Origin: Methylophilaceae bacterium LSUCC0401
Lineage (GTDB): Bacteria; Pseudomonadota; Gammaproteobacteria; Burkholderiales; Methylophilaceae
Assembly (NCBI GenBank): GCA_024919035.1
Contig: CP103442.1
Location: forward strand, 992,001 to 1,056,000
Reading direction: 5' to 3'
DNA: 64,000 nt
Position 1 is the first letter of the stretch. The number at the start of each line of letters is the position of its first letter. Of the stretch, positions 47,970 through 58,563 are shown one piece after another. A model generated the notes under the pieces. The model saw only the letters and a list, made by a program, of their open reading frames with translations. It did no database searches and was not told the origin of the DNA. A program made the translations under genes and the position numbers.

Positions 47970-49251
47970 AATTGTCTTAAAATCACTAATTTACTTTTTA
48001 ATCACATTTGTAATATCTTTGATTACATTCAACTTTTACTCAAGCACTTTTGGGATTATTGTTTTTTGTATTTTGACTACTTTATTTATTTTTAATCACT
48101 TGAATGCATTAATAAAATTAGAAAATTGGCTTAACAAACCAACCTTATCCTCGGTGCCAATTGGGAATGATTACTGGGAACCTATTTATTCAAAACTCTA
48201 TAAATTATATAAAAATCATACACTTACAAAAAAAGATTTAACTAAAGCCCTTGATCAATTTGTAGCAGGAGCGCAAGCTTTGCCTGATGGCGTTGCTTCT
48301 CTGAATGAATATAATGAAATATTGTGGGCCAATAAAAATATCCAAAAAATGCTAGGCATTGAATTACCAAAAGATCTAAAAAAACCTATTAATTATTTTG
48401 TTAGAAATACAAAATTTTTAAAATTAATTGAAGGTGATTTAGATAACAATTCGATTAATATTATTTTGGATGAAAATCATTTTCAAATAAATTTAATTAA
48501 ATTTGGCTTTGATAATAAATTATTAATTTGCCGTGATATTGTTAATGAAACACGCCTTGAGGAAAAAAGAAAACAATTTATTTCTGACGTTTCACATGAA
48601 CTTAAAACTCCTTTAACAGTGATACTTGGTAACGCTGAATTACTATTGGATTCACAGTCAAAAAAAAGTCAGGATATCAAATTAATTGAATCACTAATCA
48701 ATCAAGCAGAAAGAATGAATTACCTGATTAAGGATTTAATGGCCTTAAGTAGTATTGATGCATTGAAAAAAAACCTAAGAAACGAAAAAATATTTATTAC
48801 TGAATTATTTGAGCAGATTAATGGAGATTTATCTATCTATAGTAATAAAAATAATAATATATTTTTTTCATGTGAGGCAAAATCAAATAAAAATCTTATT
48901 GGCTCCAATAAAGAAATAAAAAGCGCAATACAAAATTTAGTTACTAATGCATTTAGATATACTGAAAAAGGTTTTATAAAAGTAACCTGGTATGAGGAAA
49001 AATTTAATGGAATATTAAGCGTTAAAGACACTGGGATTGGAATACCTAAAGCACATATAAACAAGGTTACGGAAAGATTTTATCGAGTTAATGCTGATCG
49101 GAGCAGAAATACTGGTGGAACAGGCCTTGGTTTAGCTATCGTGCAGAATATTATGGATAGTCACAATGGATTCATTGAAATTATCAGCGATGGAAAATCA
49201 GGTACAGAGTTTAAACTTATTTTTCCAAAAGACAGAATCTCAAGTAAATGA
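47962..49251 (+). CDS. phoR: Phosphate-regulon sensor histidine kinase PhoR
   Basis: Membrane sensor kinase. 429 aa if translation starts at TTG 47962, which overlaps the phoB stop by 8 bp exactly like the ATG overlaps seen elsewhere here; the earlier in-frame start at 47896 would add phoB-encoded residues. Two membrane segments near 5-60, a PAS-like region near 95-190 (LPDGVASLNEYNEILWANK), His near 212 in DVSHELKTPLTV, N box NLVTNAFRYT, and GGTGLGLAIV. No large periplasmic domain, as in E. coli PhoR. Confidence 0.93.
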   Translation: MNKIVLKSLIYFLITFVISLITFNFYSSTFGIIVFCILTTLFIFNHLNALIKLENWLNKPTLSSVPIGNDYWEPIYSKLYKLYKNHTLTKKDLTKALDQFVAGAQALPDGVASLNEYNEILWANKNIQKMLGIELPKDLKKPINYFVRNTKFLKLIEGDLDNNSINIILDENHFQINLIKFGFDNKLLICRDIVNETRLEEKRKQFISDVSHELKTPLTVILGNAELLLDSQSKKSQDIKLIESLINQAERMNYLIKDLMALSSIDALKKNLRNEKIFITELFEQINGDLSIYSNKNNNIFFSCEAKSNKNLIGSNKEIKSAIQNLVTNAFRYTEKGFIKVTWYEEKFNGILSVKDTGIGIPKAHINKVTERFYRVNADRSRNTGGTGLGLAIVQNIMDSHNGFIEIISDGKSGTEFKLIFPKDRISSK

Positions 49252-49958
49252 AATTTCAACACACCATCATTTTTTTAATTGCTCTTATACTTTGTGCATG
49301 TAATACAAATACAATTAAGTCACATAAGACACAATATGATAAGAGTTCAATCAATCAGTTTGGCAAAACCGACTTTGACAGAATGGCAGATCTTGAAATA
49401 AGAGAAAATATAGAAAGTCTAAAAACTTTAGCGTTGAAATTCTACAAAAGGAATCCGAATGAACTTAAAAAATCTACAACCGATGATGCCGAGAAAATGG
49501 TCAATTGGATTTTTAGCGGTGATCATGAGGACAATTTTGAATCTCTTCAAAATAAAAAAGACACCGAGGCATTAAATTTTGTTTTTGATGATAGTTTCGA
49601 GGGGGATAGAGTTTTGGCTTTAATTATTGGCCTAAAAACCATGATGCTTCAGGCACATGGGAATAAAATAGATTTTTATATGTTTGACAGCCTGAACCCT
49701 CAAAATATTTACAACGTTGCTCGAAATATTGAAGTGATTGTCTGGAAACTATCTTCAAAAAAAGATTTAAATGGCAACCCTTTTTTAATTACAAACACTT
49801 TAACTGAGAGTGAGTCAAATTTAAGTTTTGAAAGAGAATTTGGGAAAATGATTGGAAGGACGGATTACTTTGCATTTACCATTTCAGAAAAAACGGAACG
49901 CACCATCACCAGAGCAGTTCAAAGTGTTTCAACAAGAATATTTCTTCCCTTTATATAA
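49248..49958 (+). CDS. Uncharacterised lipoprotein coupled to phoBR
   Basis: I do not recognise a named family. 236 aa with a type II signal peptide and lipid-modified Cys18 (LILCACN). The mature part is mostly soluble: an N-terminal helical stretch with MADLEIRENIESLKTLALKFY, then GDRVLALIIGLKTMMLQAHG near residues 117-136 (which looks partly membrane-seeking), DSLNPQNIYNVARNIEVIVWKL, and a basic C terminus. It overlaps phoR by ATGA, so it is probably made with the two-component system. The convergent oxidoreductase ends 5 bp away. Confidence 0.8.
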   Translation: MKFQHTIIFLIALILCACNTNTIKSHKTQYDKSSINQFGKTDFDRMADLEIRENIESLKTLALKFYKRNPNELKKSTTDDAEKMVNWIFSGDHEDNFESLQNKKDTEALNFVFDDSFEGDRVLALIIGLKTMMLQAHGNKIDFYMFDSLNPQNIYNVARNIEVIVWKLSSKKDLNGNPFLITNTLTESESNLSFEREFGKMIGRTDYFAFTISEKTERTITRAVQSVSTRIFLPFI

Positions 49959-49963
49959 TTTTG

Positions 49964-52900
49964 TTAGAGGAGTACTTTCTCGATACCGCCATTATTAGCT
50001 TTTTGAACATAATCCTGCAACCAGTTTTCACCTAAATTACTTTTAGCAATCTCAACAACAATGTAATCTGCATCCGTTCCAGTTTCATCTCCATACCTTG
50101 AAAGGCCCTGAAGACATGATGGGCAGGATGTTAATATTTTGACTTGATCATTATCACTCTGAGAAATCATTTGCTTACCTTTGATAATTTCTTCAGATTT
50201 TCTCATTTTAACTTGTGTTGCAATATCAGGTCTTGTCACAGCAAATGTTCCAGATTCACCACAGCAACGATCATTTTTTGGCACATCTGATCCAATAAGC
50301 CCACTGGTAACACTTGCGGAAGAATATGTTTTCATTGGATTATGGCATGGTTCATGGTACATATATTTCACCCCTGAAGCATTATTCATTTTTACTTGTT
50401 TCTCTAATAAATATTCATGAATATCCAATAGTCTGCACCCAGGAAAAATATTCTCAAATTGGTATTTTGATAACTGATCCATACATGTTCCGCATGAGAC
50501 AATTACAGTTTTAATATCTAAATAATTGAGAGTGTTTGCAATTCTGTGAAATTGCACACGATTATCTGAAGATATTTCATGTCCTTTTTCAACATCTCCA
50601 GAAGAGGTTTGTGGGTAGCCGCAACACAAATACCCCGGAGGAAGCACCGTAATAGCTCCAACTTCATATAACATTGCCTGTGTTGCTAAACCAACCTGTG
50701 AAAATAACCTTTCAGATCCACAACCTGGAAAATAAAATACAGCATCAGACTCATCAGTGACTTTTGTGTGATTGCGAATAATTGGCACAATTTTGTCATC
50801 TTCAATGCCTAGCATTGCTCTTGAAGTTTTGGTTGGAACATTTTTTGGCATGGGGCGATTAATAAAGTGAATCACTTGAGAAGTAATACTGCTTTTTCCA
50901 ACCGTGGCTGGTGGATTTTTTTTGAATAAGCCATTTCCAAATGTGAATTTTTTAATAATGTTATGCACAAAAGTTTGAGCTTTATAGCCAAAATTAATCA
51001 TGACTGAGTGCATTAACTGGATGCTTCTTGGGTCTTTTAAATTCAAATAAGTCATGCCCACAAAACTACCTAAATTAAATTTTTTCTTATTCTGTTTACG
51101 TAAGAAATTTCGCATTTGTATGCTGACTTCGCCATAGTCAATATTAACTGGGCATGGATTAAGACACTTATGACAAACCGTACAATGGTCAGCAACATCA
51201 TTAAACTCTTCGAAGTGTTTTATTGATATGCCTCGACGAGTTTGCTCCTCATACAAAAATGCTTCAATTAATAATGATGTTCCAAGAATTTTATTTCTTG
51301 GGCTATACATTAAGTTAGCTCTTGGAACATGAGTGGCACAAACAGGCTTACATTTTCCACATCTTAAACAAGAGCTAATAGAATCAGCTATTTCTCCCAT
51401 TTCAGATTGCTCCATAATGATCGATTCCTCTTCCAGCAACCCAAAACTTGGAGTGTAAGCATTTGTCAAACCAGAACCCGGAAGTAATTTTCCCTTATTA
51501 AAATGACCATTTGGATCAACTTTATCTTTATATTTTTTAAATACATCAATAGTTTCTTGATCCAAGAACTCCATTTTGGTAATTCCAATGCCATGTTCAC
51601 CAGAAATGACCCCATCAAGACTTTTAGCTAAACTCATTACGCGTGAAACAGCAATCTGAGCATCATGCATCATCTGATAATCATCAGAGTTAACTGGAAT
51701 ATTGGTGTGAACATTTCCATCACCAGCATGCATATGAAGCGCTATGAATACTCTAGATTTTAATTTTTTTTGATGTGTGTTTACAATTCCTTGAATAATT
51801 TTCTCAAATTCCCTGCCGGAGAAAATATCTTTTAATTGAGCAAGTACCTCGTTCTTCCAAGAGACCCTGATCTCTGCAGTCTGAATTAATTCTATAATGG
51901 GTAAATCTGGAAAGTTGGATTCATGATTCAAATAAGTATTATAATCTGCACCCCTGAGATCCAATGATGACAATAACCATTTCCATTTCGCATGGGCTCT
52001 TTCAATTAATTGAATTGCTACACTTGTTTTCTCAATAAAAAGTTCTTCATTAAAATCTTCCTCATCTACACCAGCTTTAAAATTCCGAATAAAATGAATT
52101 ACATCCTCAAGAATCATTAATTTATTATTTAAAGACAGTTCGATATTTAAGCGCTCAATTCCATTTGAATACTCTCCAAGCCGCTCCAGAGGAATAACAA
52201 CATCCTCATTAATTTTAAAAGCATTGGTATGTTTAGCAATAGCAGCAGTTCGTGCACGATCTGCCCAAAACTTCTTTCTTGCTTCTGCAGATACTGCCAC
52301 GAAACCTTCACCAGATCTTCGGTTGGCAATCGTAACGACATGTGATGAAACTTTTCCAACAAGATCTTCATTATCAGACGCGATATCTGCAATTAAGACC
52401 ATTTTGGGTCTTTCTGTTCGAGATGCTTTTGTGGAATAGCCTACTGCCTTTATGTAACGATCATCTAAATGCTCCAAACCAGCAAGAACCACGCCATAGG
52501 TCTCATCGATGTATTTTTTAATTTCAACAATTGATGGTACCGCATCTCCAACCAGCCCAAAAAACTCAAGGCATACTGTTCGAATATGCCTTGGCATCTT
52601 ATGAAGAATAAAGGTTGCTGAAGTTATCAGACCATCACAACCCTCTTTTTGCACGCCAGGTAAGCCACTTAAAAATTTATCTGTAACATCTTTTCCAAGG
52701 CCAATTTTCCTAAATCTATTTCCAGGAATCTCAAGAATTTCTTTTGCTTTTATTTCTTTTGAGGTTAACGGATCAAGAAAGGATATTTCAAACCTTGCTA
52801 AATCAATATCATGAATCTTTCCCAAATTATGATCAAGTCGGTTCACAATGACCCAATTTCCATTAGGATCCACCATTTTCCATGATGCTAAATTATCTAG

Positions 52901-53818
52901 AGCAGTTCCCCACAATACCGCTTTTTTCCCGCCCGCATTCATAGCTACATTGCCACCAATGCAGCATGAATCTGCTGATGTTGGATCAGTAGCAAATTCT
53001 AGGCCTGCAAAATTTGCTGCTTCCATAACTCTTCTTGTAACAGCTCCAGCTCCACAATGAATAACTGGTACTTTTGAATAAACGCCTGGTAAATCAACAT
53101 TTTCAACTGCAGAGATAGAATCTAGTTTTTCAGTATTAATCACCGCAGACATTTTGGTTAATGGAATAGCGCCACCGGTATATCCTGTTCCCCCTCCACG
53201 AGGAATAATTGTCAGGCCAAGTTCTATAATTTTTTTTACCAACAAAGGAATTTCATTTTCAGTATCAGGGTTAATTACCACAAATGGGAATTCAACTCTC
53301 CAATCTGTAGCATCTGTAACATGAGACACTCTAGCTAAACCATCAAATTGGATATTATCTTTTCGAGTATATCTCCCTAAAAGCTTTAGAACTCTTTTTC
53401 GCATTAATTTTGTATTAGCAAAAGATGCTTCAAAATCATCAACAGCTTTTCTAGATGATATGACTAATTGAGAAACTTTTATATTTCCAAAACTTCTTGA
53501 CTCTATGGAGTTAATTCGGTGATGAAGGGCATCAATCAATTGTTTAAGTCGCTTGGGATTTTCCAGCAAATCATCTTCAAGGTATGGATTTCTTGTTACA
53601 ACCCAAAGATCTCCCAACACTTCAAAGAGCATTCTTGCTGACATGCCTGTTTTACGCTCATTTCGAAGGTCTTCAATGATGTTCCACATTTCTTCACCAA
53701 GAAAACGAAAAACTATTTCTTTGTCTGAAAACGAAGTATAGTTATATGGAATTTCTCGAATTTTACTAGAAAATTTTGATTGAGCTTTGAGGAAATCAGT
53801 TGAAATTGGTGCGTTCAT
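49964..53818 (-). CDS. Giant FAD / Fe-S oxidoreductase with DUF3683
   Basis: 1284 aa from the ATG at 53818 (MNAPIS); an ATG at 53851 would add 11 residues. Order: DUF3683 near 15-80; FAD-binding GlcD-type domain near 160-310 ([30 protein letters not shown]); FAD-linked oxidase C-terminal region to about 790 ([28 protein letters not shown]); two ferredoxin clusters near 820-880 ([24 protein letters not shown]); then GlpC/CCG domains ([26 protein letters not shown]). Likely oxidises a 2-hydroxyacid such as lactate or glycolate; the substrate is unproven. Confidence 0.9.
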   Translation of the reverse strand: MNAPISTDFLKAQSKFSSKIREIPYNYTSFSDKEIVFRFLGEEMWNIIEDLRNERKTGMSARMLFEVLGDLWVVTRNPYLEDDLLENPKRLKQLIDALHHRINSIESRSFGNIKVSQLVISSRKAVDDFEASFANTKLMRKRVLKLLGRYTRKDNIQFDGLARVSHVTDATDWRVEFPFVVINPDTENEIPLLVKKIIELGLTIIPRGGGTGYTGGAIPLTKMSAVINTEKLDSISAVENVDLPGVYSKVPVIHCGAGAVTRRVMEAANFAGLEFATDPTSADSCCIGGNVAMNAGGKKAVLWGTALDNLASWKMVDPNGNWVIVNRLDHNLGKIHDIDLARFEISFLDPLTSKEIKAKEILEIPGNRFRKIGLGKDVTDKFLSGLPGVQKEGCDGLITSATFILHKMPRHIRTVCLEFFGLVGDAVPSIVEIKKYIDETYGVVLAGLEHLDDRYIKAVGYSTKASRTERPKMVLIADIASDNEDLVGKVSSHVVTIANRRSGEGFVAVSAEARKKFWADRARTAAIAKHTNAFKINEDVVIPLERLGEYSNGIERLNIELSLNNKLMILEDVIHFIRNFKAGVDEEDFNEELFIEKTSVAIQLIERAHAKWKWLLSSLDLRGADYNTYLNHESNFPDLPIIELIQTAEIRVSWKNEVLAQLKDIFSGREFEKIIQGIVNTHQKKLKSRVFIALHMHAGDGNVHTNIPVNSDDYQMMHDAQIAVSRVMSLAKSLDGVISGEHGIGITKMEFLDQETIDVFKKYKDKVDPNGHFNKGKLLPGSGLTNAYTPSFGLLEEESIIMEQSEMGEIADSISSCLRCGKCKPVCATHVPRANLMYSPRNKILGTSLLIEAFLYEEQTRRGISIKHFEEFNDVADHCTVCHKCLNPCPVNIDYGEVSIQMRNFLRKQNKKKFNLGSFVGMTYLNLKDPRSIQLMHSVMINFGYKAQTFVHNIIKKFTFGNGLFKKNPPATVGKSSITSQVIHFINRPMPKNVPTKTSRAMLGIEDDKIVPIIRNHTKVTDESDAVFYFPGCGSERLFSQVGLATQAMLYEVGAITVLPPGYLCCGYPQTSSGDVEKGHEISSDNRVQFHRIANTLNYLDIKTVIVSCGTCMDQLSKYQFENIFPGCRLLDIHEYLLEKQVKMNNASGVKYMYHEPCHNPMKTYSSASVTSGLIGSDVPKNDRCCGESGTFAVTRPDIATQVKMRKSEEIIKGKQMISQSDNDQVKILTSCPSCLQGLSRYGDETGTDADYIVVEIAKSNLGENWLQDYVQKANNGGIEKVLL

Positions 53819-53863
53819 TAATTTTATAAATTTAAAACCTAAGAATACCATGCGATAGTCTAT

Positions 53864-53876
53864 GTATCAACGATAC
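53864..53876. promoter_or_regulatory. Short palindrome in the divergent oxidoreductase-hemJ gap
   Basis: GTATC-AAC-GATAC, 5-bp arms, lies between the two divergent starts in a 68-101 bp gap. It could be a regulator site, but arms this short arise often by chance. Confidence 0.25.
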
Positions 53877-53919
53877 CAGAAGTAGGGTTATTCATTATTC
53901 ATGTAAAATGTAACTAATT

Positions 53920-54330
53920 ATGCTTTGGATGAAATCACTACATATTATTTTTATGGTCACCTGGTTTGCAGGTTTATTTTATCTGCCTCGTCTCTATGTT
54001 TACCATGCTCAGACAAAAGATAAAATCAGCAATGATCGCTTTAAGGTTATGGAAAGAAAATTATTTTATGGCATCATGACACCAGGGGGAATTCTCACCA
54101 TTTTTTTTGGATTATTATTAATTTATAATTACCCTTACCAAGGCCAATGGCTCACCTATAAATTAATTTTAGTTTTTTTTCTTATAATTTATCATCTTTA
54201 TTGTTGGAAATTTCTCAATCTTTTTAAATATGATAAAAACTACCACAGCCATGTTTTTTATCGAATCTTCAATGAAGTTCCAGTAATTATTCTTATCGCT
54301 GCGGTATTTCTTGTTATTTATAAACCTTAG
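53920..54330 (+). CDS. hemJ: Protoporphyrinogen IX oxidase HemJ
   Basis: Membrane enzyme oxidising protoporphyrinogen IX in heme synthesis. 136 aa with four membrane segments. The N terminus MKSLHIIFMVTWFAGLFYLPRLYVY carries the conserved His8 and the YxPRL(F/Y)VYH-type motif; the Lys in TYKLILVFFLI is also typical. Supplies heme for the oxidase assembly genes 2-4 kb away. A TGTAAAAT lies only 11 bp before the ATG, which might give a very short leader. Confidence 0.92.
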   Translation: MLWMKSLHIIFMVTWFAGLFYLPRLYVYHAQTKDKISNDRFKVMERKLFYGIMTPGGILTIFFGLLLIYNYPYQGQWLTYKLILVFFLIIYHLYCWKFLNLFKYDKNYHSHVFYRIFNEVPVIILIAAVFLVIYKP

Positions 54331-54342
54331 TTTGGAGTTTTT

Positions 54343-55272
54343 TTGAGTATATTAGTTTGTGGTTCTATGGCCTTTGATTCAATAATGGTTTTTCATGATT
54401 ATTTTAAGAATCATATTATGCCTGACCAAATTCATAAGCTAAGTGTTGCATTCTATGTCCCTGATATGGAGAAAAACTTTGGCGGTACGGCAGGAAATAT
54501 TGGATATAACCTAAATCTTATAAAAGCTAACTTTAAAATAATGAGTACAGTAGGTAAGGATTTTGAACCCTATCAATCCTGGTTAACGAAAAATAACATA
54601 GCAACAAATTTTATCAAACTCTGCAATGATGATTTTACAGCTCAGGCGTTTATTACAACCGATTTAGATGATAATCAAATCACCGCCTTCCACCCTGGGG
54701 CTATGTCCAAAAGTCATTTAAATACCATTATGGATATTAAGGAAAATATTAAACTGATCTTAATATCTCCTGACGGCAAAGAAGGCATGATTGAACATGC
54801 AGAACAGTCTTTTAAGTGTGGAATACCCTTTATTTTTGATCCTGGTCAAGGATTGCCTATGTTTGATAAAGATGAATTATTAAATTTTATAAACAAAGCC
54901 TCCTTCATCACAGTCAATGATTATGAGGCTGAAATGCTTAGTAAAAACTCTGGTTTGTCATTTCAAGAAATTAGTAATCAAGTTAATGCTTTGATTATTA
55001 CAAAAGGTGCATCTGGTTCTGTAATTATAACCAACGGCAATGAGTTGAATATTCCAGCTTTTAAAGTGCCGGATCCGATTGACCCCACGGGATGTGGCGA
55101 CGCTTACCGAGCAGGAATTGCTTATGGCATAACTCATCATTGGGATTGGAATAAAACCGGTTTACTTGCATCCGCTTTAGCCGCACTCAAAGTAAAGTCA
55201 AAGGGAGGGCAAAATCATAATCCCACGATTAGTGATATTGAAAATTTAACAGGTTTTAAATTAAATGATTAG
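54343..55272 (+). CDS. PfkB-family carbohydrate/nucleoside kinase
   Basis: 309 aa ribokinase-fold kinase, close in layout to the adenosine-kinase-like group. The start is TTG 54343 with GGAG at 54333-54336, six bases upstream. N-terminal LVCGSMAFDSIM, KNFGGTAGNIGYNL near residue 45, and the C-terminal PfkB signature DPTGCGDAYRAG near 246 with the catalytic Asp. The substrate is not determinable; adenosine is a reasonable candidate. Twelve bases after hemJ; its 3' end overlaps convergent apaH by 12 bp. Confidence 0.87.
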   Translation: MSILVCGSMAFDSIMVFHDYFKNHIMPDQIHKLSVAFYVPDMEKNFGGTAGNIGYNLNLIKANFKIMSTVGKDFEPYQSWLTKNNIATNFIKLCNDDFTAQAFITTDLDDNQITAFHPGAMSKSHLNTIMDIKENIKLILISPDGKEGMIEHAEQSFKCGIPFIFDPGQGLPMFDKDELLNFINKASFITVNDYEAEMLSKNSGLSFQEISNQVNALIITKGASGSVIITNGNELNIPAFKVPDPIDPTGCGDAYRAGIAYGITHHWDWNKTGLLASALAALKVKSKGGQNHNPTISDIENLTGFKLND

Positions 55273-56082
55273 ATCATCAGGGTGTGCAGGTACCTGAAAT
55301 AATTCCTGAGTCTCGAGACAAAACGCCGTAAGTGCATTACCCCACACACATCCACTATCAATAGATATTCCATATTGATGGCGACAGATATTAATTGCGG
55401 ACCAGTGCCCAGTGATGATCTTTTTACTTGAATCCAATCTTTTGAAATCAAACCAAGGTTTTGGTTGAAATTTATTATGATTTATTTTTGAAATCTCACC
55501 TTTGTAGTTATATTCTAGGGATAAGTCACTATTTAACATGCGCATGCGAGTCATAATGTTTATTGTCATTCTTAATTTTAAAAAATTATCTAAATCTTCG
55601 CTCCAGAATCCTGGATCATTGCCATACATTTTAAATAAAAATTTTTCAGGCTCTGCAATTAATTCCTCGTGAACTTTTTTTGATAACTCTATTGATTGGG
55701 CTATCGTCCAGTGAGGGTAAATCCCTGCATGAACAATTAAATAATTTTCATAATCAATCACAAGGGGTTGTTGATAGATCCACTCGATGAAAGCAGATAT
55801 TTTTTTTGAGCTGAGTAATCCATCTAAGGTATCAGATTTATTTTGCTGCTTTTGTCCAAAATAAACAGCCATAAAATGTAAATCATGATTTCCCAGAACT
55901 GTTTTGATATTTGCTTGATTACTCAAACACCATTCTGCGAATAACTTTGAATTTTTTCCCCGATTGACTAAATCACCCACGAAAAAAATTTGATCGCAAT
56001 CAGTATTGAATTTGATCCGATTAAGTAAATCTAGAAATGAAAAATGGCAACCTTGCACATCTCCAATTGCATAGGCTGCCAT
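55261..56082 (-). CDS. apaH: Symmetrical bis(5'-nucleosyl)-tetraphosphatase ApaH
   Basis: Hydrolyses Ap4A to two ADP; also removes Np4 caps from RNA in E. coli. 273 aa. Metallophosphatase motifs: GDVQGC near residue 7, FFVGDLVNRG near 35, LGNHDLH near 63, IVHAGIYP near 117, and ITGHWSA. ApaH is often beside rsmA-apaG; here it stands alone at the end of the cytochrome oxidase region, 25 bp after the cytochrome c gene. Confidence 0.95.
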   Translation of the reverse strand: MAAYAIGDVQGCHFSFLDLLNRIKFNTDCDQIFFVGDLVNRGKNSKLFAEWCLSNQANIKTVLGNHDLHFMAVYFGQKQQNKSDTLDGLLSSKKISAFIEWIYQQPLVIDYENYLIVHAGIYPHWTIAQSIELSKKVHEELIAEPEKFLFKMYGNDPGFWSEDLDNFLKLRMTINIMTRMRMLNSDLSLEYNYKGEISKINHNKFQPKPWFDFKRLDSSKKIITGHWSAINICRHQYGISIDSGCVWGNALTAFCLETQELFQVPAHPDDLII

Positions 56083-56107
56083 TTAAAGCATTACTTATAC
56101 TTATAGA

Positions 56108-56578
56108 CTAAAAGCTTGCGCCTGAAGCATTTGCCATATCAACAACTGCTGCAGCTACTTCCGCATCAGAAAGTTTAGCGTTGCCTCCGCGAGCAGGCAT
56201 CTGACGAATACCGTTAATGGCATTATGGACTAGAGTATCTTTACCTTGAGCTATTCTGGGTGACCACTGATCAGAACTTCCAATTTTTGGTGCTCCCATT
56301 AATCCGCCCTCATGACACATGGCACAGTTTGCGGCCACAATTTTTTTTGCATCAATAGAGGAACCTGAAGATGTTTCATCTGTAGCTGTTTCATCAGCAA
56401 CCGCTACTTGAGCTACAGGCTCTGTTGTTGATCCATCAACAACCTTTTCTGGGGCTTGTACTTCACCAGATGAATAATCTTTTGTTAGTAATACAATTAA
56501 TACAACAGCAGCAACAAAACTTCCAATAACAACTGCTGTGGTTTCAATAACGCTTTTTAATTCACTGTTTTTACTCAT
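56108..56578 (-). CDS. Membrane-anchored class I cytochrome c (c5 type)
   Basis: 156 aa electron carrier, probably anchored to the inner membrane with its heme domain in the periplasm. One membrane segment near residues 13-32, a Thr/Glu/Val-rich linker near 35-75, then the heme site Cys85-Ala-Met-Cys88-His89 and the axial Met in IRQMPARGGNAKLSD. Located directly downstream of the heme and oxidase assembly genes, so it may donate electrons to the oxidase. An AAGGA Shine-Dalgarno precedes it. Confidence 0.9.
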   Translation of the reverse strand: MSKNSELKSVIETTAVVIGSFVAAVVLIVLLTKDYSSGEVQAPEKVVDGSTTEPVAQVAVADETATDETSSGSSIDAKKIVAANCAMCHEGGLMGAPKIGSSDQWSPRIAQGKDTLVHNAINGIRQMPARGGNAKLSDAEVAAAVVDMANASGASF

Positions 56579-56603
56579 AACAATCCTTCGTATCTAAAAT
56601 CTA

Positions 56604-57518
56604 CTAAATATATTTAAATTTAAAATAATGATCCACTAAAAAAGCTAAGAAAATAAGCCCCAGATACCATATAGAATATCTAAATATTTTCATGGATAGT
56701 TTATCAGAATATTGGCAATATAGCATCACTGTGTAGTATAAGAAGTAAGCATTTAATAGGGTTGCAAAGATAATATAGATCAATCCTGACATACCAACAC
56801 TAAAGGGCATCATGGTCACAACCACTAAAATAATTGTATACAAAACAATTTGAAGGCGAGTATATTTTTCACCATGAGTGACGGGAAGCATGGGCATCCC
56901 TACTTTCTCATATTCTTTGCGTCGATATAAAGCCAGTGCCCAAAAATGAGGAGGAGTCCAACAAAAGATAATTAAAAATAAAATTAGTGCCTCAGGAGTA
57001 ACTTGATTAGTGACTGCTGCCCATCCAAGCACAGGAGGCATTGCACCTGATGCTCCACCAATCACAATATTCATAGGCGTTGCCGGTTTTAAAAAAATTG
57101 TGTATATAACCGCATATGCAAAAAAAGTTACTAAAGTAAGCCACATGGTTAAAGAATTTACAAAAAAATAAAGCATCAGCAAGCCTAAACCCCCAAGCAG
57201 TACTGAGAATATAATGGTCTCTTTTTGTGAGACTTGGCCGAGTGGTAATGGACGACCTCTTGTTCTCGCCATCTTTGCATCTATCTTTTCTTCAATTAAA
57301 CAATTGAAAGCAGCCGCAGCTCCGGATACAAATGCAATTCCAATAGATGAAAAAAATAGAATATCTAGTGGAACCATGCCTGGAGTTGCCAAAAACATTC
57401 CAATAATTGCAGTAAAAACAATGAGGGCACATACTCTTGGCTTTGTCAGTGCGTAAAAACTTTTAAAGGCTTCATGACTGAAAAATGAACGTGAATTTAT
57501 CATGTTTAACTTTGCCAT
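56604..57518 (-). CDS. ctaB: Protoheme IX farnesyltransferase (heme O synthase)
   Basis: Adds farnesyl to heme B to give heme O, the precursor of heme A. 304 aa with about nine membrane segments, UbiA superfamily. Aspartate-rich [21 protein letters not shown] near residues 72-92 (seen as [10 protein letters not shown] and RTRGRPLP), [17 protein letters not shown] near 197 and the DHYFKF end. The start overlaps the ctaA stop by 13 bp; Met at 57503 is an alternative. Confidence 0.95.
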   Translation of the reverse strand: MAKLNMINSRSFFSHEAFKSFYALTKPRVCALIVFTAIIGMFLATPGMVPLDILFFSSIGIAFVSGAAAAFNCLIEEKIDAKMARTRGRPLPLGQVSQKETIIFSVLLGGLGLLMLYFFVNSLTMWLTLVTFFAYAVIYTIFLKPATPMNIVIGGASGAMPPVLGWAAVTNQVTPEALILFLIIFCWTPPHFWALALYRRKEYEKVGMPMLPVTHGEKYTRLQIVLYTIILVVVTMMPFSVGMSGLIYIIFATLLNAYFLYYTVMLYCQYSDKLSMKIFRYSIWYLGLIFLAFLVDHYFKFKYI

Positions 57519-58495
57519 GGCTTGGTAATCCTTGAGTTAATTCCAACTAAAATGACTACGAGAAGAGCAGCTCCTAGATTATGCAGTGTGGCCAAAACAA
57601 CGGGTAGATGTAATAATAAATTAGCAATTCCAATAATGAACTGTAAAACAATCACTAATATCAAAACGTTTCTCCAAAGATTAAAACCTTGATTAATTTT
57701 TAATAAATAAGCAACAAATAATAAGTAGATCAATACCACAATAGCCCCTACACGATGGACCCATTGAATCGCATGTAATGCTTGAAGTGACAGTGGCTCA
57801 CCTAATGAAGTCACACCAAGTTCTCTAAAAATAGTAAAAGCATTAGAAAAATCCATTTCAGGGATTAATTCACCATGACAGGTCGGGTAGTCGGTACAAG
57901 CTAAAGCTGCATAATTGGTACTTGTCCAACCACCCAATGCAATCTGAAAAAATAATAAGGCCAAAGAAAATCGAATGACTTTTCTTTCAAACTTATTGGT
58001 GACAAAATTTTCTCGATGAGTACCATAATTTCGATGCATCAAATAAGTTAAAATAGCTAAAACTGACATACCACCAATCAAATGTGATGAAACAACAGCA
58101 GGTTTTAATAACATTGTTACAGTCCACATCCCAAGAGCAGCTTGAAAGATTACCAACAATAATAAAAAGAATGGCCATTTTAAGGAATAATTTATTTGGT
58201 TTTTGAATTTATATGACAAAATAGCAATTAATAAAATTATTGCTCCAAGAATTCCTGCGATATAACGATGAATCATTTCCACCCATGCTTTATCAGTCTC
58301 AACTGGACTATCGGGGTAAAAAGATTGGGCTTGTTCTATGGCATCTATGCTCTGAGGTACAGTGAGTGTTCCATAACAGCCTGGCCAATCAGGGCAACCT
58401 AAACCTGCATCTGATAAACGAACATACGCGCCAAAGGATACAACGATTAATGCAAGTAAAGTGGCAAATAAAGTGAGCTTTTTATAAAAATTCAT
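57506..58495 (-). CDS. ctaA: Heme A synthase
   Basis: Oxidises the C8 methyl of heme O to formyl. 329 aa with eight membrane segments. [19 protein letters not shown] near residues 24-42 and [14 protein letters not shown] near 195-208 provide paired cysteines; conserved His residues are in [25 protein letters not shown] and LHNLGAALL. An extended -10 (TGATATAAT on the minus strand) lies 44 bp upstream. Followed by overlapping ctaB. Confidence 0.95.
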   Translation of the reverse strand: MNFYKKLTLFATLLALIVVSFGAYVRLSDAGLGCPDWPGCYGTLTVPQSIDAIEQAQSFYPDSPVETDKAWVEMIHRYIAGILGAIILLIAILSYKFKNQINYSLKWPFFLLLLVIFQAALGMWTVTMLLKPAVVSSHLIGGMSVLAILTYLMHRNYGTHRENFVTNKFERKVIRFSLALLFFQIALGGWTSTNYAALACTDYPTCHGELIPEMDFSNAFTIFRELGVTSLGEPLSLQALHAIQWVHRVGAIVVLIYLLFVAYLLKINQGFNLWRNVLILVIVLQFIIGIANLLLHLPVVLATLHNLGAALLVVILVGINSRITKPWQS

Positions 58496-58534
58496 TTCTT
58501 TATGATTATTGGTTTTATTGATAAAATTCGAACG

Positions 58535-58549
58535 TTTGATTATATCAAA
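58535..58549. promoter_or_regulatory. ctaA extended -10 within a TTTGAT-TAT-ATCAAA palindrome
   Basis: A perfect 15-bp palindrome with 6-bp arms lies between divergent ctaA and the thioredoxin-like gene. On the minus strand 58547-58539 reads TGATATAAT, an extended -10 for ctaA. The arms look like FNR half-sites (TTGAT/ATCAA), but the spacer is 3, not the required 4. Confidence 0.45.
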
Positions 58550-58563
58550 GTCTTATTAAAGTG

